Assembly: GCA_002370555.1 (NCBI GenBank)
Contig: AP014718.1
Coordinates: 3,534,001-3,598,000, forward strand
DNA length: 64,000 nt
Direction of reading: 5' to 3'
Source: Arthrobacter sp. Hiyo4
GTDB lineage: Bacteria; Actinomycetota; Actinomycetes; Actinomycetales; Micrococcaceae
The position numbers and the translations under genes were made by a program. Below the pieces are notes generated by a model, which was not told the origin of the DNA, made no database searches, and saw only the letters and a list, made by a program, of their open reading frames with translations. Below are positions 7,818 to 17,049 of the stretch, one piece after another (position 1 is the stretch's first letter; each line of letters opens with the position of its first letter).

Positions 7818-8441
7818 ATGGAACTGACTGCACTTATCGGCCCCACCGCGCTGGGCTTCGGCACGGGCCTCGCCCTCATCGTGGCCATCGGCAGCCAGAA
7901 CGCCTTTGTCCTCCGGCAGGGAATCCGCGGTGAGCATGTGGCCGCCGTCGTCCTGGTCTGCAGCGTCTCGGATGCGCTGCTCATCGCAGCGGGCATCGCC
8001 GGGGTGGGGGCGCTGCTCCAGTCGAGTCCCGTGATCGTGGACGTGGTCCGGTTTGCCGGCGCCGCCTTCCTGGTGGGCTACGGCGTTATGGCGGCGCGCC
8101 GGGCGGTTCGTCCTGGAGCACTGACGGCGTCGGGGCGGCAGCCCGCCGTCGGACTCGGCGCCGCACTCAGCACGGTGCTGGCCCTGACGTGGCTCAACCC
8201 GCATGTTTACCTGGACACGGTGCTGCTGCTCGGATCGGTGGCCAACCAGCAGGCGCAGGATCTGCGCTGGTGGTTCGGGGGCGGCGCCATCGCCGCCAGC
8301 ATCGCCTGGTTCAGTGCACTGGGCTTCGGGGCCAGGGCCTTGCGGCCCTTCTTTGCACGTCCCTCCTCGTGGCGCATCCTGGACGGGCTCGTCGCCGCGG
8401 TCATGCTCACGCTGGGTGTGCGCCTGGCTGTCGGTGCATGA
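7818..8441 (+). CDS. lysE: LysE/ArgO-family basic amino acid exporter
   Basis: A 207-residue integral membrane exporter with six predicted helices. The family signature [22 protein letters not shown] is near the N-terminus, and [19 protein letters not shown] carries the conserved NPH-YLDT motif. It exports L-lysine and/or L-arginine when cytoplasmic levels rise. ATG at 7818 is chosen from homology, though GGAGG is only two bases upstream; a TTG at 7809 is the alternative. The divergent lysG gene is its likely activator. Confidence 0.87.
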   Translation: MELTALIGPTALGFGTGLALIVAIGSQNAFVLRQGIRGEHVAAVVLVCSVSDALLIAAGIAGVGALLQSSPVIVDVVRFAGAAFLVGYGVMAARRAVRPGALTASGRQPAVGLGAALSTVLALTWLNPHVYLDTVLLLGSVANQQAQDLRWWFGGGAIAASIAWFSALGFGARALRPFFARPSSWRILDGLVAAVMLTLGVRLAVGA

Positions 8442-8455
8442 CGTCGCCGCTTCCT

Positions 8456-8478
8456 GGCGCGAACGGCCCGTTCGCGCC
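8456..8478. repeat. Short palindrome with only the outer arms of the intergenic family
   Basis: GGCGCGAACGG and its exact inverse are separated by one base, 15 bases after lysE. It carries the GCGCGAAC...GTTCGCGC outer arms of the larger elements but no inner word. It may act as a terminator hairpin. Confidence 0.7.
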
Positions 8479-8570
8479 CTGTCGTTGACCTCTGCGGCAG
8501 TGCGGCGTAGCTTCATGGTCACCACCGCGATGTCGCTGGGCCAACGCATCCGCCGTACCGGGAGCCAGCC

Positions 8571-9216
8571 ATGACCGGAACCCAGCCAGTGCAAGGCAGC
8601 AGGCCTTATCGAAAGGCCGGAGCAGTCATCGTCGCGGCCGGCGCTTGCTGGGGACTCGGAATCTCCTTCGTGGGGAATGTCCACGCCACCCGCGACCCGG
8701 CAGCCAGGCTGGCCATGCTGGAGCGCCACCACAGCCTCTGGGCTGCCGGACAATTCCTGGCAGCCGCCGGGACAATGGCCGTTCCCGTCGGATTTGCCCG
8801 GTTCGCCCAATCCATCCGCTACGGCCCCGGCCCGCCAAGACGCTGGCCGCCGGCGCGGCAGCTGCGCTGATGGCAGGCGCACCCCTGTTCGTCGTGGCCT
8901 TGGCGGACCGCGCCTCGGACCTGGAGAGGTTCGCGTATCGGCGGGGTTCCAGCTGGCCGTTCCTTACATATTCAGGGCTGCATATCGGCGGGCTCGCGGC
9001 ACTGGGGGCTGGGCTGCTGCTCTTACCGCTGAAACCCTGGACTGGCATCACGGCAGCCGCCAGTGCTCCCGCCTTTGCTGCAATCCTGGCTGGCACGAAG
9101 GATATTCCGCCGTTCGTTTTCTACCTGATGGAGACCACGGTGGGTCTCCAGCTGATGCGCTACGAGGAACCATGGCTCCCTCCGAAGACCACACGGACGC
9201 ACTCCTCAGGCGTTGA
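8571..9216 (+). CDS. Hypothetical integral membrane protein (frame breaks)
   Basis: About 215 residues after repair. Hydrophobic helices are visible: AGAVIVAAGACWGLGISFVG, FLAAAGTMAVPVGFARFA, TLAAGAAAALMAGAPLFVVA and LAALGAGLLLLPL, suggesting five or six membrane spans. I do not recognise a family. One break near 8837 is repaired by one C in GGCCCGCC. A second near 9170 lets the gene end in SEDHTDALLRR. It stands between the lysE palindrome and the palindrome at 9228-9290. Confidence 0.5.
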
Positions 9217-9227
9217 CGCTGGAGCTG

Positions 9228-9290
9228 GCGCGAACGGGCAGATAATGACCCCAAAAACGGGCAAACAGGGCATTATCTGCCAGTTCGCGC
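9228..9290. repeat. Palindromic intergenic element (GGCAGATAATG type)
   Basis: Arms GCGCGAACGGGCAGATAATG (9228-9247) and its near-exact inverse (9271-9290) flank a 23-base loop. It lies between two convergent genes and could terminate both. It shares its arms with the elements at 5991 and 10607. Confidence 0.85.
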
Positions 9291-9321
9291 AAAGGTTTTC
9301 GCGCAGAGCCTCTAGGAGAAC

Positions 9322-10547
9322 TCAGGACAGGCGCACGCGCAGCAGCTCCGGTACGTCGTCCGCCTCACGCAACCCGGAGGTGCCGCGCATCGTGACACGC
9401 ACGGCGTGGGCAACCACGGCCCCCAGCCCGCCGTCGTCGGGCGCCGATTCTTCCATCACCGCGTCCCGCACCCTGCGCTGTTCGGTGGAGCCGGTACCGC
9501 GGGCAATGATGTCCTCAATGCCCTGCCGGGCCAGGGAAAGTTCGTCCTGCTCGGCGAGGACGGGAGCCAGATAGTCCAGCAGGGATCGCACCACGTCGAC
9601 GGCCGGCGCCGGCCTGAACGTGCCAAAATCCAGCAACTCACCGTTCAGGCCACTGCTACTCGCCTGCCATGCCGCCATCCGTAGAAGCACCGTGGGCACC
9701 GGAGCCGGCTCCACGCCGTCGCGCCATTCACGGCTGGCCGATTCGACCAAGGCCCGCACCAGCACCGCAATCAGGGCAGCGTCCTCGGCGCGGAGACAGA
9801 CGTCGGCCACCCGGACCTCAACCGTGGGGTGGTTCCGGGACAGTCGGGCGTCAAAGTAGATCATGCCTTCATCCAGCAGCACGCCACTGTCCAGCAGACG
9901 TGTGACCACCCTCCGATATGCGGAGTACGTACCGAAAATGGCCGAAGGGCCGGACATGGGCCAGCGGTTCCAGGCCTGGGTTCGGTAGCTCTCGAATCCT
10001 GTGGGCATCCCGTTCCAGAACGGCGAATTTGCGCTCACTGCCGTGAGTACCGCCAGCTTGTCCCGGATCCTGTCCAGCACGGCCACGCCCTCGTCCTTGG
10101 ATTCGATGAACGTGTGGACGTGGAAGCCGCAGGTCAGCTGCTCCTGCGCGGTCAGGCCGAAGCGTTCCAGCATCCGGGCATAGCGGGCGTCCGGGGTGGT
10201 GTGGCTCGCAAGGCCAAACGGAGAAGTGGCCAGAGCGGCGACCCTTGCACCGTTCTTGGTGGCCGCCTGGTCCGCCAGCAGTCGGCCGGCCCGGATCTGC
10301 TGCAGGAGTTCTGCGTACTCGAGGCAGGGACGGGTCTGGGTCTCGATCTGCTCAAGCTTCAGCTCGGCAGTCAGGCCAGTCCAGTCGTCGTGAGCGGTTT
10401 TTTCCTTGGCTGCCAGCGCATAGGGACGTTCCGGGGCGTCGTCGGCTGCCATCCGGCGGCCGGACAACATTGCATCCGCGAGGGCAAGCGGCTCCCCGTG
10501 TCCGGATCAACGATCAGCAGCTCTTCCTCGACGCCGAATGTACGCAT
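9322..10547 (-). CDS. Glutamate-cysteine ligase-like carboxylate-amine ligase, YbdK family (one frame break)
   Basis: About 408 residues after adding one G near 10497, which joins [18 protein letters not shown] to the main frame. The [11 protein letters not shown] start and the block CGFHVHTFI define the GCS2/YbdK branch of ATP-dependent gamma-glutamylcysteine ligases. In other bacteria YbdK has weak GshA activity; in actinobacteria paralogues act in ergothioneine (EgtA) and other peptide-ligase roles. No ergothioneine genes are nearby, so the substrate is open. Start ATG at 10547, chosen because the conserved FGVEEE motif follows directly. Confidence 0.82.
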
Positions 10548-10606
10548 TCTTATATTGTGCTGCAACGCCCGCCAGGTTAACCCGGTTACTGCCGATCATG
10601 ACGAAG

Positions 10607-10670
10607 CGCGAACCGGCAGCTAAAGCGCTCAAATCCGCCGCTAGGGGTCGTTATCTGCCAGTTCGCGCCA
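10607..10670. repeat. Palindromic intergenic element, diverged copy
   Basis: GCGCGAACCGGCAG near 10607 pairs with CTGCCAGTTCGCGC ending at 10669 with one mismatch. The inner part (CGTTAT) is only partly complementary. It belongs to the family at 5991 and 9228. A further half-copy, CGTTCGCGCT, is at 10691-10700, touching the end of the MurA-like gene. Confidence 0.7.
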
Positions 10671-10698
10671 GGTGGAGGGCCGCAAGTGTACGTTCGCG

Positions 10699-12222
10699 CT
10701 AGTCCTGGAAGTACTCCACCTTGGCGCCGATGGTGTTGAGCCGTTCGGCCAGGTCCTCGTAGCCGCGCTCGATCACGTAGATGTTCCGCAGCTCCGACAC
10801 GCCCCGCGCCGCAAGCATGGCCAGCAGCAGGCAGGCGGCCGGGCGGAGCGCCGGCGGACAGCCCACTTCAGCGGCCCGCCACTTCGTGGGGCCGTTGACG
10901 TAGATCCGGTGCGGGTCCAGCAGCTGCACCTGGGCGCCGAGCCGGTTGAGTTCGGTGAGGTAGATGGCCCGGTTCTCATAGACCCAGTCGTGGATCATGG
11001 TTTGGCCATGGGCGTTGGCGGCAATGACGGCAAAGAACGGCAGGTTATCGATGTTCAGGCCGGGGAACGGCATGGGGTGGATCTTGTCCTCCGGAGCCCG
11101 CAGCTCGGACGGCTTGGTGGTCACATCCACCAGCCGGGTTCGGCCGTTGCGCGCCACGTACTCGCCGGAAATCTCCAGCTTCTGGCCCATCTGCTCCAGT
11201 GTTGCGAGCTCGATCTCCATGAACTCGATGGGGACGCGGCGTATGGTCACCTCCGAGTTGGTGACGATGCCGGCGGTGATGAGGCTCATGGCCTCGATGG
11301 GGTCCTCGGACGGGAAATACTCAATGTCGACGTCGATGAGCGGCTGCCCGGTAATCTTCAGCGTGGTGGTGCCCACGCCGTCGATCTTCACGCCCAGCAT
11401 CTCAAGGTAGAAGCAGAGGTCCTGGACCATGTAGTTGGGGCTGGCGTTCCGGATGACGGTGGTACCGCGGCGGTGCGCCGCTGCCATGATCGCGTTCTCG
11501 GTGACAGTGTCCCCGCGCTCCGTCAGCACAAAGGACCGGTCGTGAGTGTCCGGCGGCGGAGCCTGCACGGCGTAGAAACCGGCAGTTGCCTCCACGGAAA
11601 GCCCGAACTGGCGCAACGCCTGCATGTGCGGCTCCACGGTGCGGGTGCCCAGATCGCAACCGCCGGCATACGGCAGGCGGTATTCCGCGGATTCGTCAAG
11701 AAGCGGGCCCAGGAGCATAATCACGCTGCGTGTGCGGCGCGCCGCGTCCACATCCATGGCTTTGAGGTCCAGGACGGCGGGGCGGCGGAGCTGGAGATCA
11801 GTGTCGTTAAGCCACGTACACTCGACGCCGATGCTGGTCAGGACCTCCACGATCCGGTTGACCTCTTCGATCCGGGCGAGGCGGCGCAGGACGGTGGTGC
11901 CGCGGTTGATCAGGCTGGCGCAAAGCAGCGCCACGCCGGCGTTTTTGCTGCTGTTGACATCCACCGCCCCGGACAGGGTGCGGCCGCCGTCAATCCGCAG
12001 GTGTGTCATCTGTGGTTTGCCCACCTTGACGATGCTGCGGTCGAGAATGGCTTCGAGCCGCTGGATCATTTTCAGGCTCAGGTTCTGCTTGCCCTGCTCC
12101 ATCCGGGCGACGGCGCTTTGGCTGGTTCCGAGCGCCGACGCGAGCTGGCCCTGGGTCCAGCCCTTCTCGGTCCGGGCGTCCCGGAGTGTGGCGGCGACGT
12201 GCTCGGCAGTTTGCTGAATCAT
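10699..12222 (-). CDS. MurA paralogue with N-terminal XRE-type helix-turn-helix
   Basis: A 507-residue fusion. Residues about 8-62 form an XRE helix-turn-helix (KGWTQGQLASALGTSQSAVA). Residues about 73-507 are a complete UDP-N-acetylglucosamine 1-carboxyvinyltransferase, the first cytoplasmic step of peptidoglycan synthesis. Key enzyme residues are kept: lysine in SSKNAGVALL (E. coli Lys22), the PEP-binding cysteine in GGCDLGTRTVEPH (Cys115), aspartate in NIDNLPFF (Asp305) and arginine in LRPAACLLLA (Arg397). The protein is therefore probably catalytically competent as well as DNA-binding. The frame is intact. A housekeeping murA is expected elsewhere. Its exact role, and whether UDP-GlcNAc acts as a regulatory ligand, cannot be told from sequence. 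Confidence 0.87.
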   Translation of the reverse strand: MIQQTAEHVAATLRDARTEKGWTQGQLASALGTSQSAVARMEQGKQNLSLKMIQRLEAILDRSIVKVGKPQMTHLRIDGGRTLSGAVDVNSSKNAGVALLCASLINRGTTVLRRLARIEEVNRIVEVLTSIGVECTWLNDTDLQLRRPAVLDLKAMDVDAARRTRSVIMLLGPLLDESAEYRLPYAGGCDLGTRTVEPHMQALRQFGLSVEATAGFYAVQAPPPDTHDRSFVLTERGDTVTENAIMAAAHRRGTTVIRNASPNYMVQDLCFYLEMLGVKIDGVGTTTLKITGQPLIDVDIEYFPSEDPIEAMSLITAGIVTNSEVTIRRVPIEFMEIELATLEQMGQKLEISGEYVARNGRTRLVDVTTKPSELRAPEDKIHPMPFPGLNIDNLPFFAVIAANAHGQTMIHDWVYENRAIYLTELNRLGAQVQLLDPHRIYVNGPTKWRAAEVGCPPALRPAACLLLAMLAARGVSELRNIYVIERGYEDLAERLNTIGAKVEYFQD

Positions 12223-12333
12223 AGACAGAAAATATCACGGATGAGCTATTGACTGGGAATTTTGCCCGCATGTCGCGGATTATCGGATGAAATACCCACT
12301 CCATGCGATATTCGACAGGACGCGCGGCGGGGC

Positions 12334-12778
12334 CTACGTCACCCGCCAGCACCCCAGCGCATTGATCCGCTGCTTATCCACACCAATGTCCTTGCGCAGG
12401 TGCTGACGATGGCGCGTGTGCTGGCCGCCTCGCAGGACACCAGAAGTAATCCTCGACGACCGAAACGGTGTCCGCGGTCAGCGCGTCACGCATCGCATCC
12501 ACCAGCGCAGCGCCGTCGCGTTTGCGTGGAATCCAGTTCACGACGTCGGACTCTCCGGTCCGCAGCTCAAGCGAGGTGTCGGCGTCGTGCTGGTATTCAA
12601 GCCAGGCGGTCACCGGCGTGGGGCGGCCGGCGGCGGCGTCCACCGTCCGCACATGTACCCAGGCACGGGAAGGACAGGATCGGGATGGAGCCGGATGCCC
12701 GCAACACCAAGCCCTGCGCAGGCTCGGCGCCACGTGCTTCGAGCTGGGACAGGTCTCCCCAAGTTCCAGCAGGATCAC
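12334..12778 (-). CDS. SIP (siderophore-interacting protein) C-terminal domain protein, heavily frame-broken
   Basis: Several frame breaks, but the assembled reading contains TPVTAWLEYQHDADTSLELR, then SDVVNWIPRKRDGAALVDAM, then VSVVEDYFWVSCEAAS, then RQHLRKDIGVDKQRINALGCWR. This order matches the C-terminal NAD(P)H-binding half of SIP-family ferric-siderophore reductases (V-W-HR, Y-WV-GEA, R-YLR-E-GV, GYWR). Restoring single G or C bases near 12765, 12433 and 12395 repairs most of the frame; the point near 12670 is less clear. It starts with GTG overlapping the stop codon of the ECF permease gene (GTGA), so it belongs to the thiamine-transporter operon. About 148 residues means no FAD domain. 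Stop at 12334 is inferred from the repaired frame. Confidence 0.5.
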
Positions 12779-13566
12779 CAGACGAAGTTCCAGGTCCCCA
12801 TTACGGCCGCGGAAACCACGGCAGCCGCCGCGATCAGCACGCCGCCGGCAAGGACCCAGGCGTCCAGCGGCGAATAGGTGGATTCCCGCGCCCACGTCCG
12901 CTGCCCGGTGCCGAAACCGCGGGCTTCCATGGTGATGGCCAGCCGGGACGCCCGGCGGATGGCCTGGACCAGGAGTCCGAAGCTCTGCCCGAGGGTGGCC
13001 CGCAGCCGTTGCAGCGGGCTGCCCTGCGAGCCGACTCCGCGGGCTCGCCGCGCCATGCCGATGGTCTGCCACTCCTCGGCCATCAGTCCCACAAGCCGCA
13101 TCGCTGCCAGCGTGCCAAGGACAAACCGGTGCGGCAGCCGGGCCTTCTGGGCCAGCGCATCGGCGAGGTCGGTGGGATCTGTGCAGGTCATGAGCAGGAT
13201 CGCCGGCAGGGCAATCGCGAGTCCGCGCAGCATGAAACCGATTCCCAGCTGCAGGGAACCCTCGCTGATGGACCAGATCCCGACGTCGAGCAGCACAGCG
13301 CCGCTGTCCGCCGCGACGATCGCCGTGCTCCAGCCGCCCAGTGCTGCCGCAATGATGAGCGGCCAGCCGCGCTGCCACAGCAGGCGCAGGGTGAGGCCGG
13401 CCAGCGGAAAGAGCGCCAGCTCGGCCGCAAGTGCCACCGAGGCAGACACCCAGTCGATGGAGAGCGCCAGCACCAGGGTGATGAGGAAGACGACGGCGAA
13501 CTTGGCCAGTGGGTTGGCGCGCGTCAACAGCGCGAGGTTGCCACGGAGAGTCAGGGCATCCCTCAT
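12775..13566 (-). CDS. ykoC: ECF transporter T component (YkoC-like)
   Basis: A 263-residue membrane protein of the energy-coupling factor T family. Helices run from NPLAKFAVVFLITLVLALS onward. The two coupling-helix motifs typical of EcfT (A-x-R-RG) appear in MARRARGVGSQG and in MEARGFGTGQR, which contact the ATPase. It scaffolds the substrate-binding YkoE and the fused ATPase YkoD. ATG at 13566 overlaps the end of the ATPase gene. The downstream SIP-domain gene overlaps its stop by four bases. Confidence 0.85.
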   Translation of the reverse strand: MRDALTLRGNLALLTRANPLAKFAVVFLITLVLALSIDWVSASVALAAELALFPLAGLTLRLLWQRGWPLIIAAALGGWSTAIVAADSGAVLLDVGIWSISEGSLQLGIGFMLRGLAIALPAILLMTCTDPTDLADALAQKARLPHRFVLGTLAAMRLVGLMAEEWQTIGMARRARGVGSQGSPLQRLRATLGQSFGLLVQAIRRASRLAITMEARGFGTGQRTWARESTYSPLDAWVLAGGVLIAAAAVVSAAVMGTWNFVW

Positions 13567-15182
13567 GCCGCACCTGCTTCCAGGCGGTGGCCGCCGCGTG
13601 AGGCCGGGCCCAGCCGCAGTCCGGCCCCACCCAGGACGGCGCTGAATTCCTGGTCGTGGGTCACGGAAACCACGGAGGTCCCGGCGTCGAGCAGCTCGGA
13701 GAGGAACGACGCCAGTTCGGCCCACGTATTGGCGTCCTGGCCAAAGGTCGGCTCGTCCAGGACCAGCACACGAGGGTGGGCCGCGAGGACCGTGGCCACC
13801 GACAGGCGCCGCTTTTCGCCTCCGGACAGCGTGTACGGATTGGCGTCCACCAGGTGCGTCAGCCGCAGCCGTTCCAGCAGCTCGTCAACGCGCTCCTCGC
13901 CATGGCCCAGATGCCGCGGTCCGAACATCAGTTCGTCCAGCACCCGGCCGGTCACGAACTGGTGCTCGGGTTCCTGGAAGACGGTTCCGATGCGGGAAAT
14001 CAGCTGGTTGGCTTTCCATTTGAAGGGGTCTATCCCGCCCCCCTTGGAAAGCTCGACGGCGGCGGACACCTTCCCTGCCACCGGCGCCAGCAGTCCGGCG
14101 AGCGTCAGCGCAAACGTTGACTTGCCGGCGCCATTGGGCCCCGTGACCGTCAGTGCCTGGCCGGAACGGACCTGGGCGCTGATGCCCTGCTGCACCGGTG
14201 CGGGCGGGATGGTCCGGAAGCCACGGCGCCGCGGACGCTCGCGGGAGACGGCAAGGTTCTCGGCAGCCAGCAACAGGTCACCGGAGCCTGCGGACACGCG
14301 GCGGCGGGTTGCCGGAACGTACCCCGGCACCCAGACGCCCGCGCCGATCAGCATGTCCCGCGCCTCCGCAAGCACCTGGTCCGGCGGACCGTCCAACAGG
14401 ACTGCGGACGTACCGGCGGAACTTCCAGCGGAGCCCGCTGTCGAGCCCGGCTGCAGCACCACAATCCGGTCCACCAGGTCCTTCCAGACGGACACGCGGT
14501 GCTCCACCACCACCAGCGTGGCGCCGGTTTTGTCCAGGCAGCGGCCCACGGCGTCCCGGACTTCCAGCACACCGGCAGGATCGAGGTTCGCGGTGGGCTC
14601 GTCCAGCAGGATCAGCCCGGGCCGCATCGCGAGGATCCCGGCCAGCGCCAGGCGCTGCTTCTGCCCGCCGGAGAGTGCCGACGTCGGGTGGTCCAGCGGG
14701 AGCCCGGCGGCGTTCAAACCGGAGCCGGCAACGGCGTTCAAACCGCCGCCCCCGGCACTTCGGAGCCCGACGTCGTCGAGCGCCTCATGGACGCGGCGCC
14801 AGATCTCTTCCCGCGGAACGGCGAGGTTCTCGGCGCCGAAGGCGACGTCGTCGCCCAGGCGCGAAAGCACCACCTGAGTTTCCGGATCCTGCTGCATCAG
14901 GCCCGCGCGGCCGCGCTGCCCGCGCGGCACCACGCCGTCGATCAGCAGCGAACCGGTTTCGTCGGCGTCGTCCCCTTCGTCCCCCAGCACCCCTGCGAGG
15001 GCGTGCAGCAGCGTTGACTTGCCCGCGCCGGACGGGCCCAGCAGCAGCACCCGCTCGCCGGGAGCGATGTCGAGGTCCAGGCCCGGACGGCGGGGCGGAA
15101 CGTCCCGCATGCCGCCAGCCCAGCCACGGGCGGACACCGCGGCGGGGCGCACTCCGGAAGCGCCGGCGTCGGAAGCGGTCAT
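13563..15182 (-). CDS. ykoD: ECF transporter fused double ATPase (YkoD-like)
   Basis: A 539-residue protein containing two ABC ATPase domains in one chain. Domain 1 has Walker A GPSGAGKST, signature LSGGQKQRLALAG and Walker B LILLDEPTANLD. Domain 2 has GPNGAGKSTFALT, LSGGEKRRLSVA and VLVLDEPTFGQD. Both have Q-loops (LMQQDPETQ and VFQEPEHQ) and switch histidines (VVEHR and VTHDQ). It powers uptake by YkoE-YkoC. The ATG at 15182 shares one base with the ykoE stop codon (TGATG), so translation is coupled. This fusion is typical for YkoD of the thiamine-precursor system. Confidence 0.88.
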   Translation of the reverse strand: MTASDAGASGVRPAAVSARGWAGGMRDVPPRRPGLDLDIAPGERVLLLGPSGAGKSTLLHALAGVLGDEGDDADETGSLLIDGVVPRGQRGRAGLMQQDPETQVVLSRLGDDVAFGAENLAVPREEIWRRVHEALDDVGLRSAGGGGLNAVAGSGLNAAGLPLDHPTSALSGGQKQRLALAGILAMRPGLILLDEPTANLDPAGVLEVRDAVGRCLDKTGATLVVVEHRVSVWKDLVDRIVVLQPGSTAGSAGSSAGTSAVLLDGPPDQVLAEARDMLIGAGVWVPGYVPATRRRVSAGSGDLLLAAENLAVSRERPRRRGFRTIPPAPVQQGISAQVRSGQALTVTGPNGAGKSTFALTLAGLLAPVAGKVSAAVELSKGGGIDPFKWKANQLISRIGTVFQEPEHQFVTGRVLDELMFGPRHLGHGEERVDELLERLRLTHLVDANPYTLSGGEKRRLSVATVLAAHPRVLVLDEPTFGQDANTWAELASFLSELLDAGTSVVSVTHDQEFSAVLGGAGLRLGPASRGGHRLEAGAA

Positions 15183-15831
15183 CAGTTGAAGACGGGCTCC
15201 GACGCTGCCTTCCGGGATGCGAACGAGCTCAGCACGCCGGTCTTGGCCAGGCCGCGGGTAGCGATCCAGGATAGCGCACCCGCAATGACCGCACCGGAGA
15301 TGGTGCAGAACACGATGTACGCGAGCTTGTCGCCGGGCTCGTAGGCGATGTTCCAGCCCCACGGCAGGAAGGAGTCATTGAGTCCGCAGAACAGGCCGCC
15401 CCGGCACCGGCCAGCAGTGCGGCGATGAGGTTGTACTTCTGGTGCAGGAAGGATTTGAACCGGAAGTTGCCGTACACCAGCAGGAAGAACACCAGCTCGG
15501 CGCCCAGGCCCTGGAGGAGTCCGGAGATCAGCACCGTGGCGCCGTACTGCGAGCCCATGATGAGTTCGCCGGTGGCGGCCACCGCTTCGCAGAAGAGCGC
15601 CGCGCCGGGTTTGCGGATGATGAGCATGCCCAGCACTGCCGGGATCATCCAGCCGCCGGCGATCAGGCCGGTCAGCGGGGGGTAAACGGCGTTCATGGGG
15701 GCAGAGACGATGCCGGCGCCCTGGGACCAGGCCCAGAAGATCACGCCGCCGGTGATGGCGATGAGTGCCGCCACCACGATGTCCACAACGCGCCAGGTGT
15801 TGCCGGTCTTTTTGAATGCTGCAGTTGTCAT
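15182..15831 (-). CDS. ykoE: ECF transporter S component for thiamine/HMP (YkoE), one frame break
   Basis: About 216 residues after one added G near 15402. The YkoE pattern is clear: WRVVDIVVAALIAITGGVIF, WMIPAVLGMLIIRKPGAALF, EAVAATGELIMGSQYG and LLQGLGAELVFFLLVY. The repaired C-terminus continues GLFCGLNDSFLPWGWNIAYE and ends ASEPVFN. It is the substrate-binding membrane subunit for hydroxymethylpyrimidine or thiamine. That assignment is strongly supported by the TPP riboswitch directly upstream and by ykoD and ykoC downstream. Confidence 0.88.
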
Positions 15832-15904
15832 TTTGGTCCTCCTGAGGAACAGGAGGGGAAAGTGCCCCGGCGTGCGGCGCTGCCGCCGTTTCCGGACACT
15901 TCGA

Positions 15905-15985
15905 GAACTCGACTCCCTTGCGCCGGTACTAACCGGATCAGGTTCGAGGGTCTGCGACTGTCCGCACTCTCAGCGCCCACCTGCG
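15905..15985 (-). promoter_or_regulatory. TPP riboswitch (THI element)
   Basis: On the minus strand the leader of ykoE contains GGGCGCTGAGAGTGCGG, then CGCAGACCCTCGAACCTGAT, then CGGTTAGTACCGGCG and CAAGGGAGTCGAG. The CTGAGAG and ACCTGATC blocks are the pyrimidine- and pyrophosphate-binding parts of the TPP aptamer. Binding of thiamine pyrophosphate should repress the ykoEDC operon. Confidence 0.93.
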
Positions 15986-16094
15986 GTTCCCTGGCAATGC
16001 CAGTGATGTCCGACGGCGGCGCTCCCCTGTCGTAATAAATCTGCCCTGATGGGCGTACTCCAGTTTACACCGCGGGCCGGGTAGATTGTGGGCC

Positions 16095-16636
16095 ATGACT
16101 GCCAACAACCCGACTGCGACTGCGTTCAATCCCGATTCGACAGTGCCCCAGCCGGCGGGGCTGCTTGAGGCCCTGATAGCCCGGGTCGAAGCCGAGATCA
16201 ACGAGCTGCAGTTTCCGCATTTCAGCAAGGACGACTCCCTCAACCTCGGGCTGCTCCTGGTGGAGCTGGGCAAGAGCCGGAAGCTGCCCATCGCGATCGA
16301 CATCACCAAGGGTGACCAGATCCTGTTCCACGTCGCCCTGGACGGCGCCACCCGGACAACGAGCGCTGGATCCGGGCGAAGCAGCGCACGGCCGCCAGGT
16401 ATGAGATCCCTTCGCTGCTGGTGGGCCTGCGCGGCAGGCTGCACGGCGGCCGGATCGAGGACCACGGCTGGTTCGACGAGACCACCTACGCCCCGCACGG
16501 CGGCTGCTTCCCGGTTTACGTCACCGGCGTGGGTGCAGTGGCCACGGTGACGGTCTCGGGCCTGCCCCAGCAGCAGGACCACGATCTCGTGGTGGAGGCC
16601 CTGCGGGAGATTCTAGAGTCGATGCGGCCGGGTTAG
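16095..16636 (+). CDS. Heme-degrading-domain / UPF0303 family protein (one frame break)
   Basis: About 180 residues after adding one C near 16349 (GGCGCCACCC). The family pattern is seen in FPHFSKDDSLNLGLLLVELG, LPIAIDITKGDQILFHVAL, DNERWIRAKQRTAARYEIP, YAPHGGCFPVYV and TVTVSGLPQQQDHDLVVEAL. These HbpS/GlcG-like proteins are called heme-degrading-domain proteins, though activity is proven for few. The ATG at 16095 was chosen over an upstream GTG (16086), which has no good ribosome binding site. Confidence 0.8.
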
Positions 16637-16677
16637 GCTAAAGGCAGTCCCGGATCCGCTCACAAGGAGTTCAACGA

Positions 16678-16939
16678 ATGAACCTGTTCATCAAGCTGCT
16701 CGGCACTGCAATCAGCCTCGGCGCCGGATTCGTCGGCACCAAGATGGTCAATACCGTATGGGAAAAGTCCACCGGCCGGAAGCCCCGACCGGCAGGGATG
16801 AAGACACCCCACGAGCCTCCGCTCGGCGCTGACGTTCGCGCTCATTTCGGCCTCGGTCAGCACCATCATCCAGGTGCTCGCCAACCGCGGCACGCAGCGC
16901 GCCATCACCCGCTTCGCCAAGTCCCAGGACATCGTCTAA
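16678..16939 (+). CDS. DUF4235 small membrane protein (two frame breaks)
   Basis: About 87 residues after two single-base repairs (near 16788 in a CCCC run and near 16822). MNLFIKLLGTAISLGAGFVG and TFALISASVSTIIQVLANRG are the two membrane helices, followed by TQRAITRFAKSQDIV. This matches actinobacterial DUF4235 proteins, two-helix membrane proteins of unknown role. Good ribosome binding site (AAGGAG, eight bases before the ATG). Confidence 0.75.
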
Positions 16940-16964
16940 CCGCATCACCACCCCCTGAGTTTTT

Positions 16965-17011
16965 GTCCGGATAACCGATTCAAACCGGCCGTGATACCCG
17001 ATTATCCGGAC
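16965..17011. terminator. Palindrome between convergent genes, likely bidirectional terminator
   Basis: GTCCGGATAA (16965-16974) and TTATCCGGAC (17002-17011) form a perfect 10-bp inverted repeat, preceded by a T-run. It sits between the DUF4235 gene and the end of the Mrp operon, which converge here. Confidence 0.6.
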
Positions 17012-17049
17012 GGTGAACTCACACGGGACGCCGGGGCTGCGCGTGACGC

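Noticed and set aside
10672..12252. Long plus-strand open frame of about 526 codons
   Set aside because: It is the antisense shadow of the HTH-MurA gene. The minus strand has clear catalytic motifs, while the plus-strand product has no recognisable domain and a histidine/glycine/aspartate-rich composition typical of shadows in GC-rich DNA.
15905..16030. Small protein gene in the ykoE leader
   Set aside because: The region is fully explained by a TPP aptamer, and the open frames through it lack start signals and domain features.
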